From Oscillospiraceae bacterium (GTDB lineage: Bacteria; Bacillota; Clostridia; Oscillospirales; Ruminococcaceae): a stretch of 38,307 nt of DNA. The translations under genes were made by a program, and so were the position numbers. Location of the stretch: contig JAUNSK010000033.1 of NCBI GenBank assembly GCA_030539275.1, forward strand, positions 1 through 38,307, in the 5' to 3' direction. How positions within the stretch are numbered: the stretch's first letter is position 1; each line of letters starts with the position of its first letter. Positions 1 to 8,031 of this stretch are shown here, in pieces. Below the pieces are notes generated by a model. The model did not search any database. It was given only the letters and a program-made list of their open reading frames with translations, and was not told where the DNA came from.

Positions 1-339
1 ACAACGACTACAACGACGACAACACCACAGACAACGACAACAACAGCAGCAACATCAGACAGTGAGCTTGATATTACCTTAACTACAACATACATAGAAA
101 CAGGTTTACCATCAACTGACGTTACTGCGCTGACAACAACACAGAATTCGGATCAGACAGTTACTACTACACCATCCACAACAGCAACAACAAGTCAGAG
201 TACAAAATCATCATCAACTACACCGCATAATCAGTCATCAACACCGGCTACTGGTGATAGTACTGATATGACAACAGTAATATTAACAATGGCATGTGCA
301 TGCATATCCATGGCAGTTCTTAAGAGAAAAACTAAATAA
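1..339 (+). CDS. C-terminal end of a Thr-rich, wall-anchored surface protein (5' partial)
   Basis: Frame 1 is open from the window edge to TAA at 337-339, giving 112 residues. The visible part is almost all Thr, Ser and Gln, with runs of consecutive Thr, as in the glycosylated linkers of Ruminococcus cell-surface and cellulosomal proteins. It ends with PATGD, a hydrophobic stretch of about 18 residues and the basic tail KRKTK. This is the layout of a sortase sorting signal, with PATGD in place of LPXTG. The functional domain lies upstream of the window, so the role (scaffoldin, adhesin or enzyme) cannot be told. Surface anchoring is inferred from the tail alone. A strong terminator follows directly. 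Confidence 0.8.
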   Translation, partial: TTTTTTTTPQTTTTTAATSDSELDITLTTTYIETGLPSTDVTALTTTQNSDQTVTTTPSTTATTSQSTKSSSTTPHNQSSTPATGDSTDMTTVILTMACACISMAVLKRKTK

Positions 340-356
340 TAATCAGGATATTACAG

Positions 357-398
357 AATCCGTATAAAGGCACAATGCTTTTATACGGATTTTTTTTA
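357..398 (+). terminator. Rho-independent terminator after the surface-protein gene
   Basis: The arm AATCCGTATAAA (357-368) pairs with its complement ending at about 391, around a loop with GGCACAATGC. A run of T follows. It closes the partial gene at the left edge. Confidence 0.85.
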
Positions 399-419
399 TT
401 AAGATATACACCTGTAATC

Positions 420-448
420 TTGTCGTATATGTTTTATTATGGTATAAT
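420..448 (+). promoter_or_regulatory. Promoter of the small peptide / NCS1 permease operon
   Basis: The -35 element TTGTCG (420-425) and the -10 element TATAAT (443-448) are 17 bp apart, with an extended TGG before the -10. It leaves a leader of about 130 nt before the first start codon at 585. No riboswitch fold was recognised in that leader. Confidence 0.6.
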
Positions 449-584
449 TGTAGAAGTTTATTTGAATAAAACGGTGGAAATACCAGGAATTAATATTTTT
501 TAATCGGCTTCATTATAGCAGCTGTACATTTTACTATTTATTCAGTAATCATAAATACTATTAATATGATAAGGAGTTAAGATA

Positions 585-764
585 TTGAAAGAAAATGATG
601 ACAGTAAAAGAGATAAACTCGAGAGAGAAATCGAACGCAGGATCAATGAAATGGAAACCGAAAATGAATTTCCACAGAAGTTTTCACGACTCGATTATAT
701 TCTGACAGCATTGGTAATTGTGGTATGCCTCATTGCTGTGATAGCCGGAGGATTTATAGAATGA
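585..764 (+). CDS. Small single-helix membrane protein, 59 aa, coupled to the permease
   Basis: A TTG start at 585 sits 8 nt after AAGGAG (571-576). The 59-residue product has a highly charged N-terminal half (many Lys, Glu, Asp and Arg, about residues 1-30), then one hydrophobic helix at about residues 38-56, and ends GGFIE. Its TGA overlaps the ATG of the permease (ATGA at 761-764), so the two are probably translationally coupled. Small one-helix partners of this sort accompany several secondary transporters, and an accessory or stability role is inferred from context. I do not recognise a named family. The alternative, that this is only a leader peptide, is less likely given the good ribosome binding site and the clear amphiphilic layout. 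Confidence 0.7.
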   Translation: MKENDDSKRDKLEREIERRINEMETENEFPQKFSRLDYILTALVIVVCLIAVIAGGFIE

Positions 765-2188
765 AAGAAAATGTCAACAACATGATCGAAAAAGAAGCAC
801 TGTTCGGAATAGCACCTGTCCTGAAAAAAGAAAAAATCTACGGATTTCTCGATGCTCTGCTGGTTTTATCGGGATATTGCATTGCAACATGGAGTTATAC
901 TCAAGGGTCATATCTTGCAACACTTGTATGTTTCAAACAGCTGATAATAGGTGCTTTTCTCGGCGCTGTTCTAATGCTTGCAATATATCAGCTGCCGGTT
1001 ATTCTATCGGTCAGATACGGAATAGACATCTGGATATGGCTCAAAGCAGTATTTGGTCACAAGGGTGTTGTTCTGATGAGCATAGTGATAATTCTGATCA
1101 ATTATCCCTGGTATGCCGTGTGTGCTGATCTGTTTGCTTCATCAATGGGGAATCTTGCCGGTCTGTTCGGGATAACTGTTCCTGCGGGTGCACATACACT
1201 TCTTGCAATTTCATGTGTGGTTATAGGTACAGCTATCGCCTACAGGGGAGTCGGAGCTATAACGAAGACAACACGGATTCTTGTTCCTCTCCTCCTGGCT
1301 CTTGGAGTTATGGTGGTTATTATTGCTTTTTCTTCTGTACCGGCTGATGTAATATGGAATTACACTCCAAAAGATAATAACTATGAAAATAATATCATCC
1401 CTTACATTATGTCAATAGAAGCAAACTTCGCCTTTGTTATAACACTTGTCGGGGGCATGGCTGAAGTACCGCGTCTGACAAAAAAAGAGACATCAGGTTT
1501 CTGGGCAGGTGTACTTGGCCAGGGCCTGGCTGGTTCATTTTTTGTTGCAGTTGGTGCTGTTATGGCTATAGCTATGGAATATGCTACAGGTAAAATGGTA
1601 GATGATCCGACACTTATGCTTGCTACACTCTCTGTTCCTGCTCTCGCACTTAGCTCACTTCTGCTTGTTGCCTTTGCAAACATCGGTACTCAGGCAGTTG
1701 GATCGTATATTTACGGCGTAATGCTCAAGTCATCATTCAGAAAAGCTGATTACAGATTACTGATTTTTATTCTTGGATTATATGTAACACTGTTTTGTAT
1801 CTGGGGAAAGATAATCGAGTACTTCGGAAAGTTTCTGACGATCAGCGCAAGTATTTATGCTCCTCTTGCAGCACTTCTCTTTGTAGACTTTTTCTTTGTA
1901 AGAAAACAGAAGATCTCTCTTCGCAGTGCATTCGGACTTAAAGGTCACACAGATTATGATTACACAGGCGGATTCAATATAGTCGGTCTTTTTTGTGTGG
2001 CTGCAGGTGCAGGAATGTCACTTATGGTATATGATCCTGTAAATGCCGTAATACATATAAGACCCTTGTTCTATCTTACACCTACCGGATTTTCTTTTTT
2101 AGGAACAGGTGTTTTGTATTTCGTCCTGAGCCGTATTCCTGTAATACGAAAATACATTCTTCGCGACAGAGATAATATTACTGTATAG
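761..2188 (+). CDS. NCS1-family permease (cytosine/purine/hydantoin-type)
   Basis: The product is 475 aa when started at ATG 761, which has GGAGG about 8 nt upstream. A start further upstream at 725 lacks a site and would run inside the small peptide gene. There are about 12 hydrophobic segments. The first has the run FLDALLVLSGYCIATWSYTQG typical of the nucleobase:cation symporter-1 family (PF02133), and the late segment ASIYAPLAALLFVDFFFVRK is also typical. Members import cytosine, purines, allantoin, hydantoins or thiamine-like compounds with Na+ or H+. The substrate cannot be assigned, and no pathway gene is adjacent. It shares an operon with the 59-aa peptide upstream and the acyltransferase 11 nt downstream. 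Confidence 0.8.
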   Translation: MKENVNNMIEKEALFGIAPVLKKEKIYGFLDALLVLSGYCIATWSYTQGSYLATLVCFKQLIIGAFLGAVLMLAIYQLPVILSVRYGIDIWIWLKAVFGHKGVVLMSIVIILINYPWYAVCADLFASSMGNLAGLFGITVPAGAHTLLAISCVVIGTAIAYRGVGAITKTTRILVPLLLALGVMVVIIAFSSVPADVIWNYTPKDNNYENNIIPYIMSIEANFAFVITLVGGMAEVPRLTKKETSGFWAGVLGQGLAGSFFVAVGAVMAIAMEYATGKMVDDPTLMLATLSVPALALSSLLLVAFANIGTQAVGSYIYGVMLKSSFRKADYRLLIFILGLYVTLFCIWGKIIEYFGKFLTISASIYAPLAALLFVDFFFVRKQKISLRSAFGLKGHTDYDYTGGFNIVGLFCVAAGAGMSLMVYDPVNAVIHIRPLFYLTPTGFSFLGTGVLYFVLSRIPVIRKYILRDRDNITV

Positions 2189-2199
2189 GAAGTACTAAA

Positions 2200-3489
2200 A
2201 TGAAAAAGAAAATAGAAACAAAACCCTTTGACAGATATAAAATTCCGCCGAAACAGAATCTCTTTTTTATGCCGGTTATCTGGCTGTGGTGCTGGATTGC
2301 TACCAGAAAGGGAAGACTTAAGATAACAAAGGTACGTATGAAGGGTCTGAAGCCGCCTTATATCGTGCTTGGAACGCATCAGGCTTTTTCTGATTTTTTT
2401 GTAACGCCTCTGGCACTGTTTCCACACAGAGCAAATTATATTTCAGAGCTTGAGGGCTTTGAGGCATATGGAGAATGGCTCTACAGGCAGGCTGGCTGTC
2501 TCGGGACCCGCAAATTTGTAAATGATATAGCGCTTATAAGAAACATCAGAAGGGTTATCGCAAGAAAAGGTATTCTTGCGTATTATCCTGAAGCAAGATA
2601 TGCAAATGCAGGAACAAGCAGTGAACTCCCTGAATCTGTCGGAAAACTCGTAAAACTTCTTAAGGCACCTGTTGTTACGATAAATATGAAGGGAAATTAT
2701 CTGCAGTCACCGATATGGAATCTGAAAATTCGCAAAGAAGCTCAGCAGGAAGCAGTCATTACTCAGATCTATACCAGGGAAGAACTTGAGGCAGCGGACA
2801 TCCCGGAGATAAATGAGAGAATATCACAATATCTCAGTTATGATGAGTATGCATGGCAGTTTGAAACAAAGACTGCAATTACATATGAAAAAAGGGCAGA
2901 GGGACTGGAGCTTGTCTTATACAAATGTCCTTCATGCGGTGCAGAGTTTGAGATGATAACTAAAGGTGCGGATATCATGTGCAGAAGCTGCGGTTTCAGA
3001 AGGCATATGACAGAATACGGACGAATGGAAGAGGGTACTCATGCATTCTCAGTCAGAAAGTCTTCAGACGGTTTTACACATATACCTGACTGGTATGAGT
3101 GGGAGCGCAACTGTACAAAGCAGGAGATAGATGAAGGAAAGTATTCGCTGAATGTTAAGGTTCATATAGAATCACTGCCGAATGCTGTGAATTTTATAGA
3201 TCTTTCAACCGGAATACTAAGGCACACTAAAGACGGTTTTTCTCTTACATACTGTGAATATGGTGAATCGCAAGAGCGTACTCTTTCTTTTTCACCATCC
3301 ACTATGATATCAGTTCATACTGAGTATGATTACAGAGGAAAAGGGCAGTGCATAACACTTTCTACACTAGATAATACATATTTTCTATTTCCTCTTGAAC
3401 CAGGCTTCAACGTGACTAAAATTCAGTTTGCTGCAGAATATCTCTATAAGCTTTCAAAATCTTCAGACAGGATAAACAGTAACAAGTAA
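2200..3489 (+). CDS. PlsC-like lysophospholipid acyltransferase with C-terminal zinc ribbon
   Basis: This is a 429-aa protein. The N-terminal half has the glycerolipid acyltransferase signature: H60-x4-D65 in GTHQAFSD is the catalytic block, and YPEARY (about 129-134) stands where the family has its EGTR block. It would transfer an acyl group to a lysophosphatidate-like lipid at the membrane, in phospholipid synthesis. The second half is unusual. It has a zinc ribbon with cysteines 243, 246, 261 and 264 (CPSC, CRSC), then about 160 residues I cannot assign. Standard PlsC proteins are about 200-250 aa, so this is a fused form. ATG 2200 has AGGAAGT upstream. The 11-nt gap from the permease points to one operon. 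Confidence 0.75.
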   Translation: MKKKIETKPFDRYKIPPKQNLFFMPVIWLWCWIATRKGRLKITKVRMKGLKPPYIVLGTHQAFSDFFVTPLALFPHRANYISELEGFEAYGEWLYRQAGCLGTRKFVNDIALIRNIRRVIARKGILAYYPEARYANAGTSSELPESVGKLVKLLKAPVVTINMKGNYLQSPIWNLKIRKEAQQEAVITQIYTREELEAADIPEINERISQYLSYDEYAWQFETKTAITYEKRAEGLELVLYKCPSCGAEFEMITKGADIMCRSCGFRRHMTEYGRMEEGTHAFSVRKSSDGFTHIPDWYEWERNCTKQEIDEGKYSLNVKVHIESLPNAVNFIDLSTGILRHTKDGFSLTYCEYGESQERTLSFSPSTMISVHTEYDYRGKGQCITLSTLDNTYFLFPLEPGFNVTKIQFAAEYLYKLSKSSDRINSNK

Positions 3490-3512
3490 TTCATTAAAGA
3501 AGGGTGAGATCA

Positions 3513-4001
3513 ATGAATAAAGATTATGAATACATAACAGCACAATCAATAGAGTCCGGCATGATCACTATACCACCTGACAACTTCAGAGCCTGGAAGG
3601 AAGTAACCGATTATAATAACCATATGTCAGACCTCAGATTTAAAAAGAAAGAGCTGAGACTTACAAAAGATTCATTTATTATCACAGATATTCTGATAGT
3701 GTTTGCCTTAGTCTACTCGGAACATTTATTTATTACCAGACCGGTTTTATCATTAATTCTGTCTCTTTTTTATTGTGTATATATTATTATTTTTCCATTT
3801 CAGAAACGCTTTGATATAGTACCAAACACTGCAGCATCTTTGATATGGCTGATCCTTGATATTCGATTTCTGGTCCTGACTCTTTTTAGTTTTGTTGTGT
3901 GTGTTCTTTATAAGCATATAGACGGAAAGCTTCGTAATGAGGACGGTTATCCGGATTTCTTTGATATTGAACTCAGTATCGAGGATAAAACAAAAAAGTA
4001 G
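3513..4001 (+). CDS. Small membrane protein of unknown function
   Basis: The product is 162 aa from ATG 3513, which is preceded by GAAGGG at good spacing. A GTG nine bases earlier overlaps that site and is less likely. About 50 soluble residues at the N-terminus are followed by three to four hydrophobic segments (roughly 55-150) and a short acidic tail. I recognise no family. It is last in the operon that starts with the 59-aa peptide, 23 nt after the acyltransferase, and is followed by a strong hairpin. Confidence 0.6.
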   Translation: MNKDYEYITAQSIESGMITIPPDNFRAWKEVTDYNNHMSDLRFKKKELRLTKDSFIITDILIVFALVYSEHLFITRPVLSLILSLFYCVYIIIFPFQKRFDIVPNTAASLIWLILDIRFLVLTLFSFVVCVLYKHIDGKLRNEDGYPDFFDIELSIEDKTKK

Positions 4002-4012
4002 GCATTAATAAC

Positions 4013-4051
4013 AAGCACAGCCCGTAAGTTGATTCCTTACAGGCTGTGCTT
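4013..4051. terminator. Hairpin between convergent genes, probable bidirectional terminator
   Basis: AAGCACAGCC (4013-4022) pairs with 4042-4051, and GTAAG (4024-4028) pairs with CTTAC (4036-4040), giving 15 pairs with one mismatch. It lies in the 66-nt gap between a rightward and a leftward gene. T-runs are weak on both sides. Confidence 0.6.
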
Positions 4052-4067
4052 GATTTACAGTAATATA

Positions 4068-5375
4068 TCAGCTGTTTTCTCCCATTACATCGCTTGAACC
4101 TAGCTTCACGTCTTTTTTCTTATAGTCAAAATTTTTAAAATATTTCACGTTCTGCGGTGTTCCGCTCGCAGAAGGAAATTCAAAGCCCGGATATTTTACG
4201 ACAGGTGAGCTCTTCTGATTAAGTTTGCTTATAAATTCGTCCGGCAGATTCAGAATAGACTTAATTACCTCACTGGGCGTATTTGCCATCCACTGTGCCA
4301 GAGATACATCAGAATAATGACTGCTGTTGAAGAATTCAAGATATATCAGTTTCTCAGTACCGGTATTCTGAATATAATGAAAACCGCCGACAGAAACATA
4401 TCCCACATCTCCTGCCTGGTAATTAAATGTTCTTGCTTTAGGACCGGGCATAAATACTGTCATTCTTGCCTGTCCCTGAACATAGTACTGGAATTCGTCA
4501 TTGTTGGTATGCCAGTGAATCTCACGCATAGCGCCCGGTTCAATTTCAACCATTGCTAAGGTAACTGTATCGCAGGCGGGGAAGTTTCTCTTGTCAAGAA
4601 TTCTGACTGTACCGCCTTCACTCACTATTGGCTTAACTTTTATCAGTTCATGCTTGTACGTTTGGGGTACCTCGCCGTAAGGCGATTTTATTGTCTGTGA
4701 TTCAATCGGACCAGGATCTCCGCCGTCTGTAATATAAACTTCATCTTTGGGTATCTTGTCAAACATTGACTCCGGACATCCGAAATTTGCACTCAGTACG
4801 TCTTTAGGAAGATGTGAAAACAGTTCACTTATAGAGAACGTATTGTTTTCTGAATATGTTCCTTTGTCAAACAGCATAAGAAATTCACAGCCCTCATGAA
4901 GCCCCTGAATTGAGTGAGGGATATTTTTAGGAAAGATCCATCCTTCACCTGGCTTGCAGTCAGCAATAAAGTTTCTTCCCATTTCGTCAACAGCTGTTAC
5001 TCTTGCTCCGCCTACCAGCACAAAACCGAATTCCGACTGCTGATGAGAATGCATTTCGCGCACACCAGGCGACAGATTCATGTCAACTATTGCAAATGTG
5101 TCTGATATCGGAAGTTCTCTTTTTGTAATCTCACGGGACCATCCTCCGGGTTTTATGGCCATGTGAGCGTCAGCGAAAGAGAACTTCATATTTGGCAGCA
5201 AACCGTGGTCGGTCGCCGGGGGTACAAGTATGTCAGGTGATTCTTCGTCGCGTTTGACATTTCGCGGACCGAGATCAAGTGCGCCGGCACCGTCACTTCG
5301 TATCGGTTCAGGTTTGTCTGATGCCTTGAGCTGATCAAGTTTTTCCTGCATTCTATCGAAATATTCTCTGTTCAT
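4068..5375 (-). CDS. oxdC: Oxalate decarboxylase-family bicupin
   Basis: This is a 435-aa bicupin. Oxalate decarboxylases split oxalate to formate and CO2 with Mn. Domain 1 has H109, H111, E115 and H154, and domain 2 has H287, H289, E294 and H333. All are spaced as in Bacillus subtilis OxdC (95/97/101/140 and 273/275/280/319). The equivalents of Arg92 (R106) and Glu333 (E347) are also present. The flexible lid reads SENNT (175-179). It keeps the Glu that favours decarboxylation, whereas oxidases have a different lid. No signal peptide is seen. ATG 5375 follows AGGAGG. It is transcribed alone and leftward. A related bicupin with another acid substrate cannot be excluded. Confidence 0.85.
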   Translation of the reverse strand: MNREYFDRMQEKLDQLKASDKPEPIRSDGAGALDLGPRNVKRDEESPDILVPPATDHGLLPNMKFSFADAHMAIKPGGWSREITKRELPISDTFAIVDMNLSPGVREMHSHQQSEFGFVLVGGARVTAVDEMGRNFIADCKPGEGWIFPKNIPHSIQGLHEGCEFLMLFDKGTYSENNTFSISELFSHLPKDVLSANFGCPESMFDKIPKDEVYITDGGDPGPIESQTIKSPYGEVPQTYKHELIKVKPIVSEGGTVRILDKRNFPACDTVTLAMVEIEPGAMREIHWHTNNDEFQYYVQGQARMTVFMPGPKARTFNYQAGDVGYVSVGGFHYIQNTGTEKLIYLEFFNSSHYSDVSLAQWMANTPSEVIKSILNLPDEFISKLNQKSSPVVKYPGFEFPSASGTPQNVKYFKNFDYKKKDVKLGSSDVMGENS

Positions 5376-5445
5376 AGTTACCTCCTGTTTTTTTATTATC
5401 TTGTATTAAATACTATAAAAATATTCATGCATATATAAAAATGGG

Positions 5446-5481
5446 CAATAAAAAAGCATAACCTTATAAAAGATTATGCTT
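5446..5481 (-). terminator. Terminator for the leftward membrane-protein gene
   Basis: On the minus strand AAGCATAA (5481-5474) pairs with TTATGCTT (5461-5454), and TTTTTA follows. It lies 48 nt past the stop of the gene that ends at 5529. Confidence 0.75.
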
Positions 5482-5528
5482 AATATTATTTTATTGATTG
5501 TGAATGTATAAATGAATAAATTTGTATA

Positions 5529-6554
5529 TTATTGCTGATCTTTATGTGTCATCGGGTTAGGTGAAATGCTGTCCATAAACTGGCCTCCTGAATATTTGTT
5601 GTCAGGTCTTTTGCCGGATTTGTTTATGTAATTTATTTCTTCCGGTTTACACTTGACGAGAGATATAGGTCGGCGTTTGTTCTTAACTGACAGGTTATCA
5701 TAAGTATTGTCTGTTTTGCTTGTTAAGGCAGAGCCGCTGTTGCTGCTGTTAAGCTGACGCTGTCTTCTGTATATCTCAATGTCGGTTTCCTGCTCACGTA
5801 CGTGAATGATATAATGGTACGATCGATTGTATAGAAAAGTCTGTAAACCGTATGTAAAAATAAGAAACAAATAAAGAATAAACTCAGAGTCGACAGGACC
5901 AAGAGCAAGCAAAGTTAAGCTCTCCATAATATGGACTATGATACCTTTTCTGATCATTTCAGTGTTTTTGGGAAGAAGAGCGCAAGCAAGGAAAAAGGTT
6001 TCCACAGCGCAGCATATCCAGTTAAGAGGGTGAAGATCCAGACCACCCAGTATTAATATGATAAGGGAAAGAAGAACGCTGTATTCGTAAACATTCTTTG
6101 GCAGTCTTAAGTTGCCTTTGGGTTTGCCGTTTACAGAATATTTTTCGTCATTTATTATGATAGGTGTATTTGCGCAACAGTTTTTCTGTCCGGAGTTATT
6201 GTCAGTAATACCTGCCTGAGGACTAAAGTAAGGGTACTCCTCAAGCATTCGGAGTTTTTCATCAACGCGCGAGCACTGATACATTTTAAAACCCAGAGCG
6301 GCCATCGGAATGCCTGATAAAAGCAGATATGGATGTGTAAACGCAAAGAAACCACAGGCAAGAATGTGCCATAAAAGATTGAATAAGGATATTGTCTTGT
6401 TTTTCGCAGATTGCTGCAGCAGAAAGAAAATTGATATTACAGGTATAAGCGGAGATGAAAACAGCGCAGACGCTGCAATAAATATTATTTCAGCTATTTC
6501 GGCTATTCGCATCCATTTGTTGATATTGTCCATTAATGATTTGTTGTCATCCAT
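5529..6554 (-). CDS. Multi-pass membrane protein, paralogue of the gene at 6716-7726
   Basis: The product is 341 aa. ATG 6554 follows AGAAGGGA on the minus strand. There are about eight hydrophobic segments in two blocks. The first block (about 15-100) ends in the phrase EYPYFSPQ, and the second (about 150-245) starts at RLPKNVYEYS. A polar C-terminal tail of about 90 residues, rich in Asn, Ser, Lys and Asp, follows. The neighbour at 6716-7726 has the same layout and matching phrases (GYPYFNQN, RMPQNIREYA, ILGG then LHP or LHF), so the pair arose by tandem duplication. I do not recognise the family. Nothing nearby gives a function. Confidence 0.7.
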   Translation of the reverse strand: MDDNKSLMDNINKWMRIAEIAEIIFIAASALFSSPLIPVISIFFLLQQSAKNKTISLFNLLWHILACGFFAFTHPYLLLSGIPMAALGFKMYQCSRVDEKLRMLEEYPYFSPQAGITDNNSGQKNCCANTPIIINDEKYSVNGKPKGNLRLPKNVYEYSVLLSLIILILGGLDLHPLNWICCAVETFFLACALLPKNTEMIRKGIIVHIMESLTLLALGPVDSEFILYLFLIFTYGLQTFLYNRSYHYIIHVREQETDIEIYRRQRQLNSSNSGSALTSKTDNTYDNLSVKNKRRPISLVKCKPEEINYINKSGKRPDNKYSGGQFMDSISPNPMTHKDQQ

Positions 6555-6597
6555 GATCTATCCCTTCTTTTTGTTCAGGTTTATCTATATATGTTTT

Positions 6598-6626
6598 ATA
6601 ATATAATAATTAATAAATAATTTCAA
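6598..6626 (-). promoter_or_regulatory. Promoter of the 5529-6554 gene
   Basis: On the minus strand, TTGAAA (6626-6621) and TATTAT (6603-6598) are 17 bp apart, 44 nt upstream of ATG 6554. Confidence 0.45.
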
Positions 6627-6715
6627 TATTTTATATTTTAATATTGACATATGGTGTATAAAGAATGAATGAGACAGACGAAAGTATAAACCGGTGGTTA
6701 CAGGATCAACAGAAA

Positions 6716-7726
6716 TCAATTATCAGCAAACGGATCATTATCGGTATATATACCCTCCATCTGCTGTCCCTGCGTTCTGGTATGAGCTGAGTTAAGTCCG
6801 GAACTGTTACCCGGATCTATTGCTTCCAATTCATTTTTATTAATGAATATTTTATTTGTTTGTACTATTGGCTCTGATCTGTTTGCTTCTATGTCTGATC
6901 TATCACATTTATCTGTTTGTGTCCTGATATTCTGCGCATCTGAGATCATTTTTACGTTTTGCTGCTCCACGGGTCTGAGCTCCGGGATGTAGTTTCTGTA
7001 GCACTTAAAATAAACAAATGCCTGCAGACAATATAAGAGGATAAGAAACAGGTATACTGCCGGATTTGTATTATAAATGCCGCAAATCAGCAGAAGAACA
7101 ACAGCAGCTATATGAGAAAAAATACCCACTTTCATCATCATGCGATTGTTTGTAATAAGGGCACTGCTGAGTTCAAAAGCTTCCATTACACAAATGATCC
7201 GGTTTGCAAAGTGAAGATTGAATCCACCAAGTATTATGATAAAAAGTGAAAGTGCAATAGCATATTCACGAATATTTTGAGGCATTCTGAGTCTGATAAC
7301 AGGCAGTCTGAATCTGGCCTTCTTCTTATCTTCAGGAGAAGTATTTCGTTTGGAAATCTGAGAACTGCTCATGCTGGCTTCAAAATTCTGATTAAAATAA
7401 GGATATCCGGGCAAAGTTTTCAGATAATCATTCTGATCTGCGCATTTACAGGCAACAATGTAACAAGGAATAATTACTAATCCGATTGCGCTCATAAATT
7501 CCTCAACTTTAATAATGCAGAAGACAGTAACAGCAGCATACCACATTAGTCCGATCCGGGTCATATGTTTATCCTTCTGAGGCAGCTGAAGCAATAAGAA
7601 GATAGAAATTATAGATATAACCGGATCCAACAGATAAGAAGCTGCAACTATATAAGCTATTTCAACTGTTTCAATAATTCGTATCCTGCTGTTGATTTTA
7701 TTAAGCTCAAACCTGTGTTCATCCAT
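6716..7726 (-). CDS. Multi-pass membrane protein, paralogue of the gene at 5529-6554
   Basis: The product is 336 aa from the ATG at 7726 (MDEHRF), which follows AAAGGAGGG. An in-frame ATG 14 codons upstream has no site and would place the ribosome binding site inside the gene. The layout copies that of the downstream neighbour: a short polar start, a first membrane block, a cytoplasmic loop with PGYPYFNQN, a second membrane block starting RMPQNIREYA, and a polar tail of about 90 residues that has diverged in sequence. The two genes are 161 nt apart and the 5529-6554 gene has its own promoter, so they are probably transcribed separately. Function unknown. Confidence 0.7.
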   Translation of the reverse strand: MDEHRFELNKINSRIRIIETVEIAYIVAASYLLDPVISIISIFLLLQLPQKDKHMTRIGLMWYAAVTVFCIIKVEEFMSAIGLVIIPCYIVACKCADQNDYLKTLPGYPYFNQNFEASMSSSQISKRNTSPEDKKKARFRLPVIRLRMPQNIREYAIALSLFIIILGGFNLHFANRIICVMEAFELSSALITNNRMMMKVGIFSHIAAVVLLLICGIYNTNPAVYLFLILLYCLQAFVYFKCYRNYIPELRPVEQQNVKMISDAQNIRTQTDKCDRSDIEANRSEPIVQTNKIFINKNELEAIDPGNSSGLNSAHTRTQGQQMEGIYTDNDPFADN

Positions 7727-7920
7727 GGGATACCCTCCTTTATACAAATGTATTCCTGCGTCATTCATATTCTTATTGTATAATAAAAGTTAATTTATTT
7801 CAATATATTCTAGTTATTTTCTTTTTGTATTACTATAAAACAGACCTTATTTAAATATATGTGCAGGAAGATGTACAGGTATTAATATCAGTTTCTGTCA
7901 CTTTGTTTAAATCGCATTGC

Positions 7921-7949
7921 TTTACTTTATAACATTTGTATGATATAAT
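7921..7949 (+). promoter_or_regulatory. Promoter of the hydrolase / acyltransferase operon
   Basis: TTTACT (7921-7926) and TATAAT (7944-7949) are 17 bp apart with an extended TGA before the -10. It lies 82 nt upstream of ATG 8032. The rest of the 305-nt gap from 7727 to 8031 is AT-rich and holds nothing else I can name. Confidence 0.6.
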
Positions 7950-8031
7950 AGCTTAAAAAGATCAGAAACTTAAAACCGGCAAGCCAGAGAAACAGAAGTT
8001 TTAATTATTATATATTAAGGAGCAGATCAGT

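Noticed and set aside
1-60. Repeated ACAACGAC-like units that look like a microsatellite or CRISPR-like repeat
   Set aside because: They are Thr codons of a Thr-rich linker in an open frame that continues to a sortase-type tail.
725-760. An upstream in-frame ATG for the NCS1 permease
   Set aside because: It lies inside the small-peptide gene and lacks a binding site; ATG 761 has GGAGG at good spacing and starts with a normal N-terminus.
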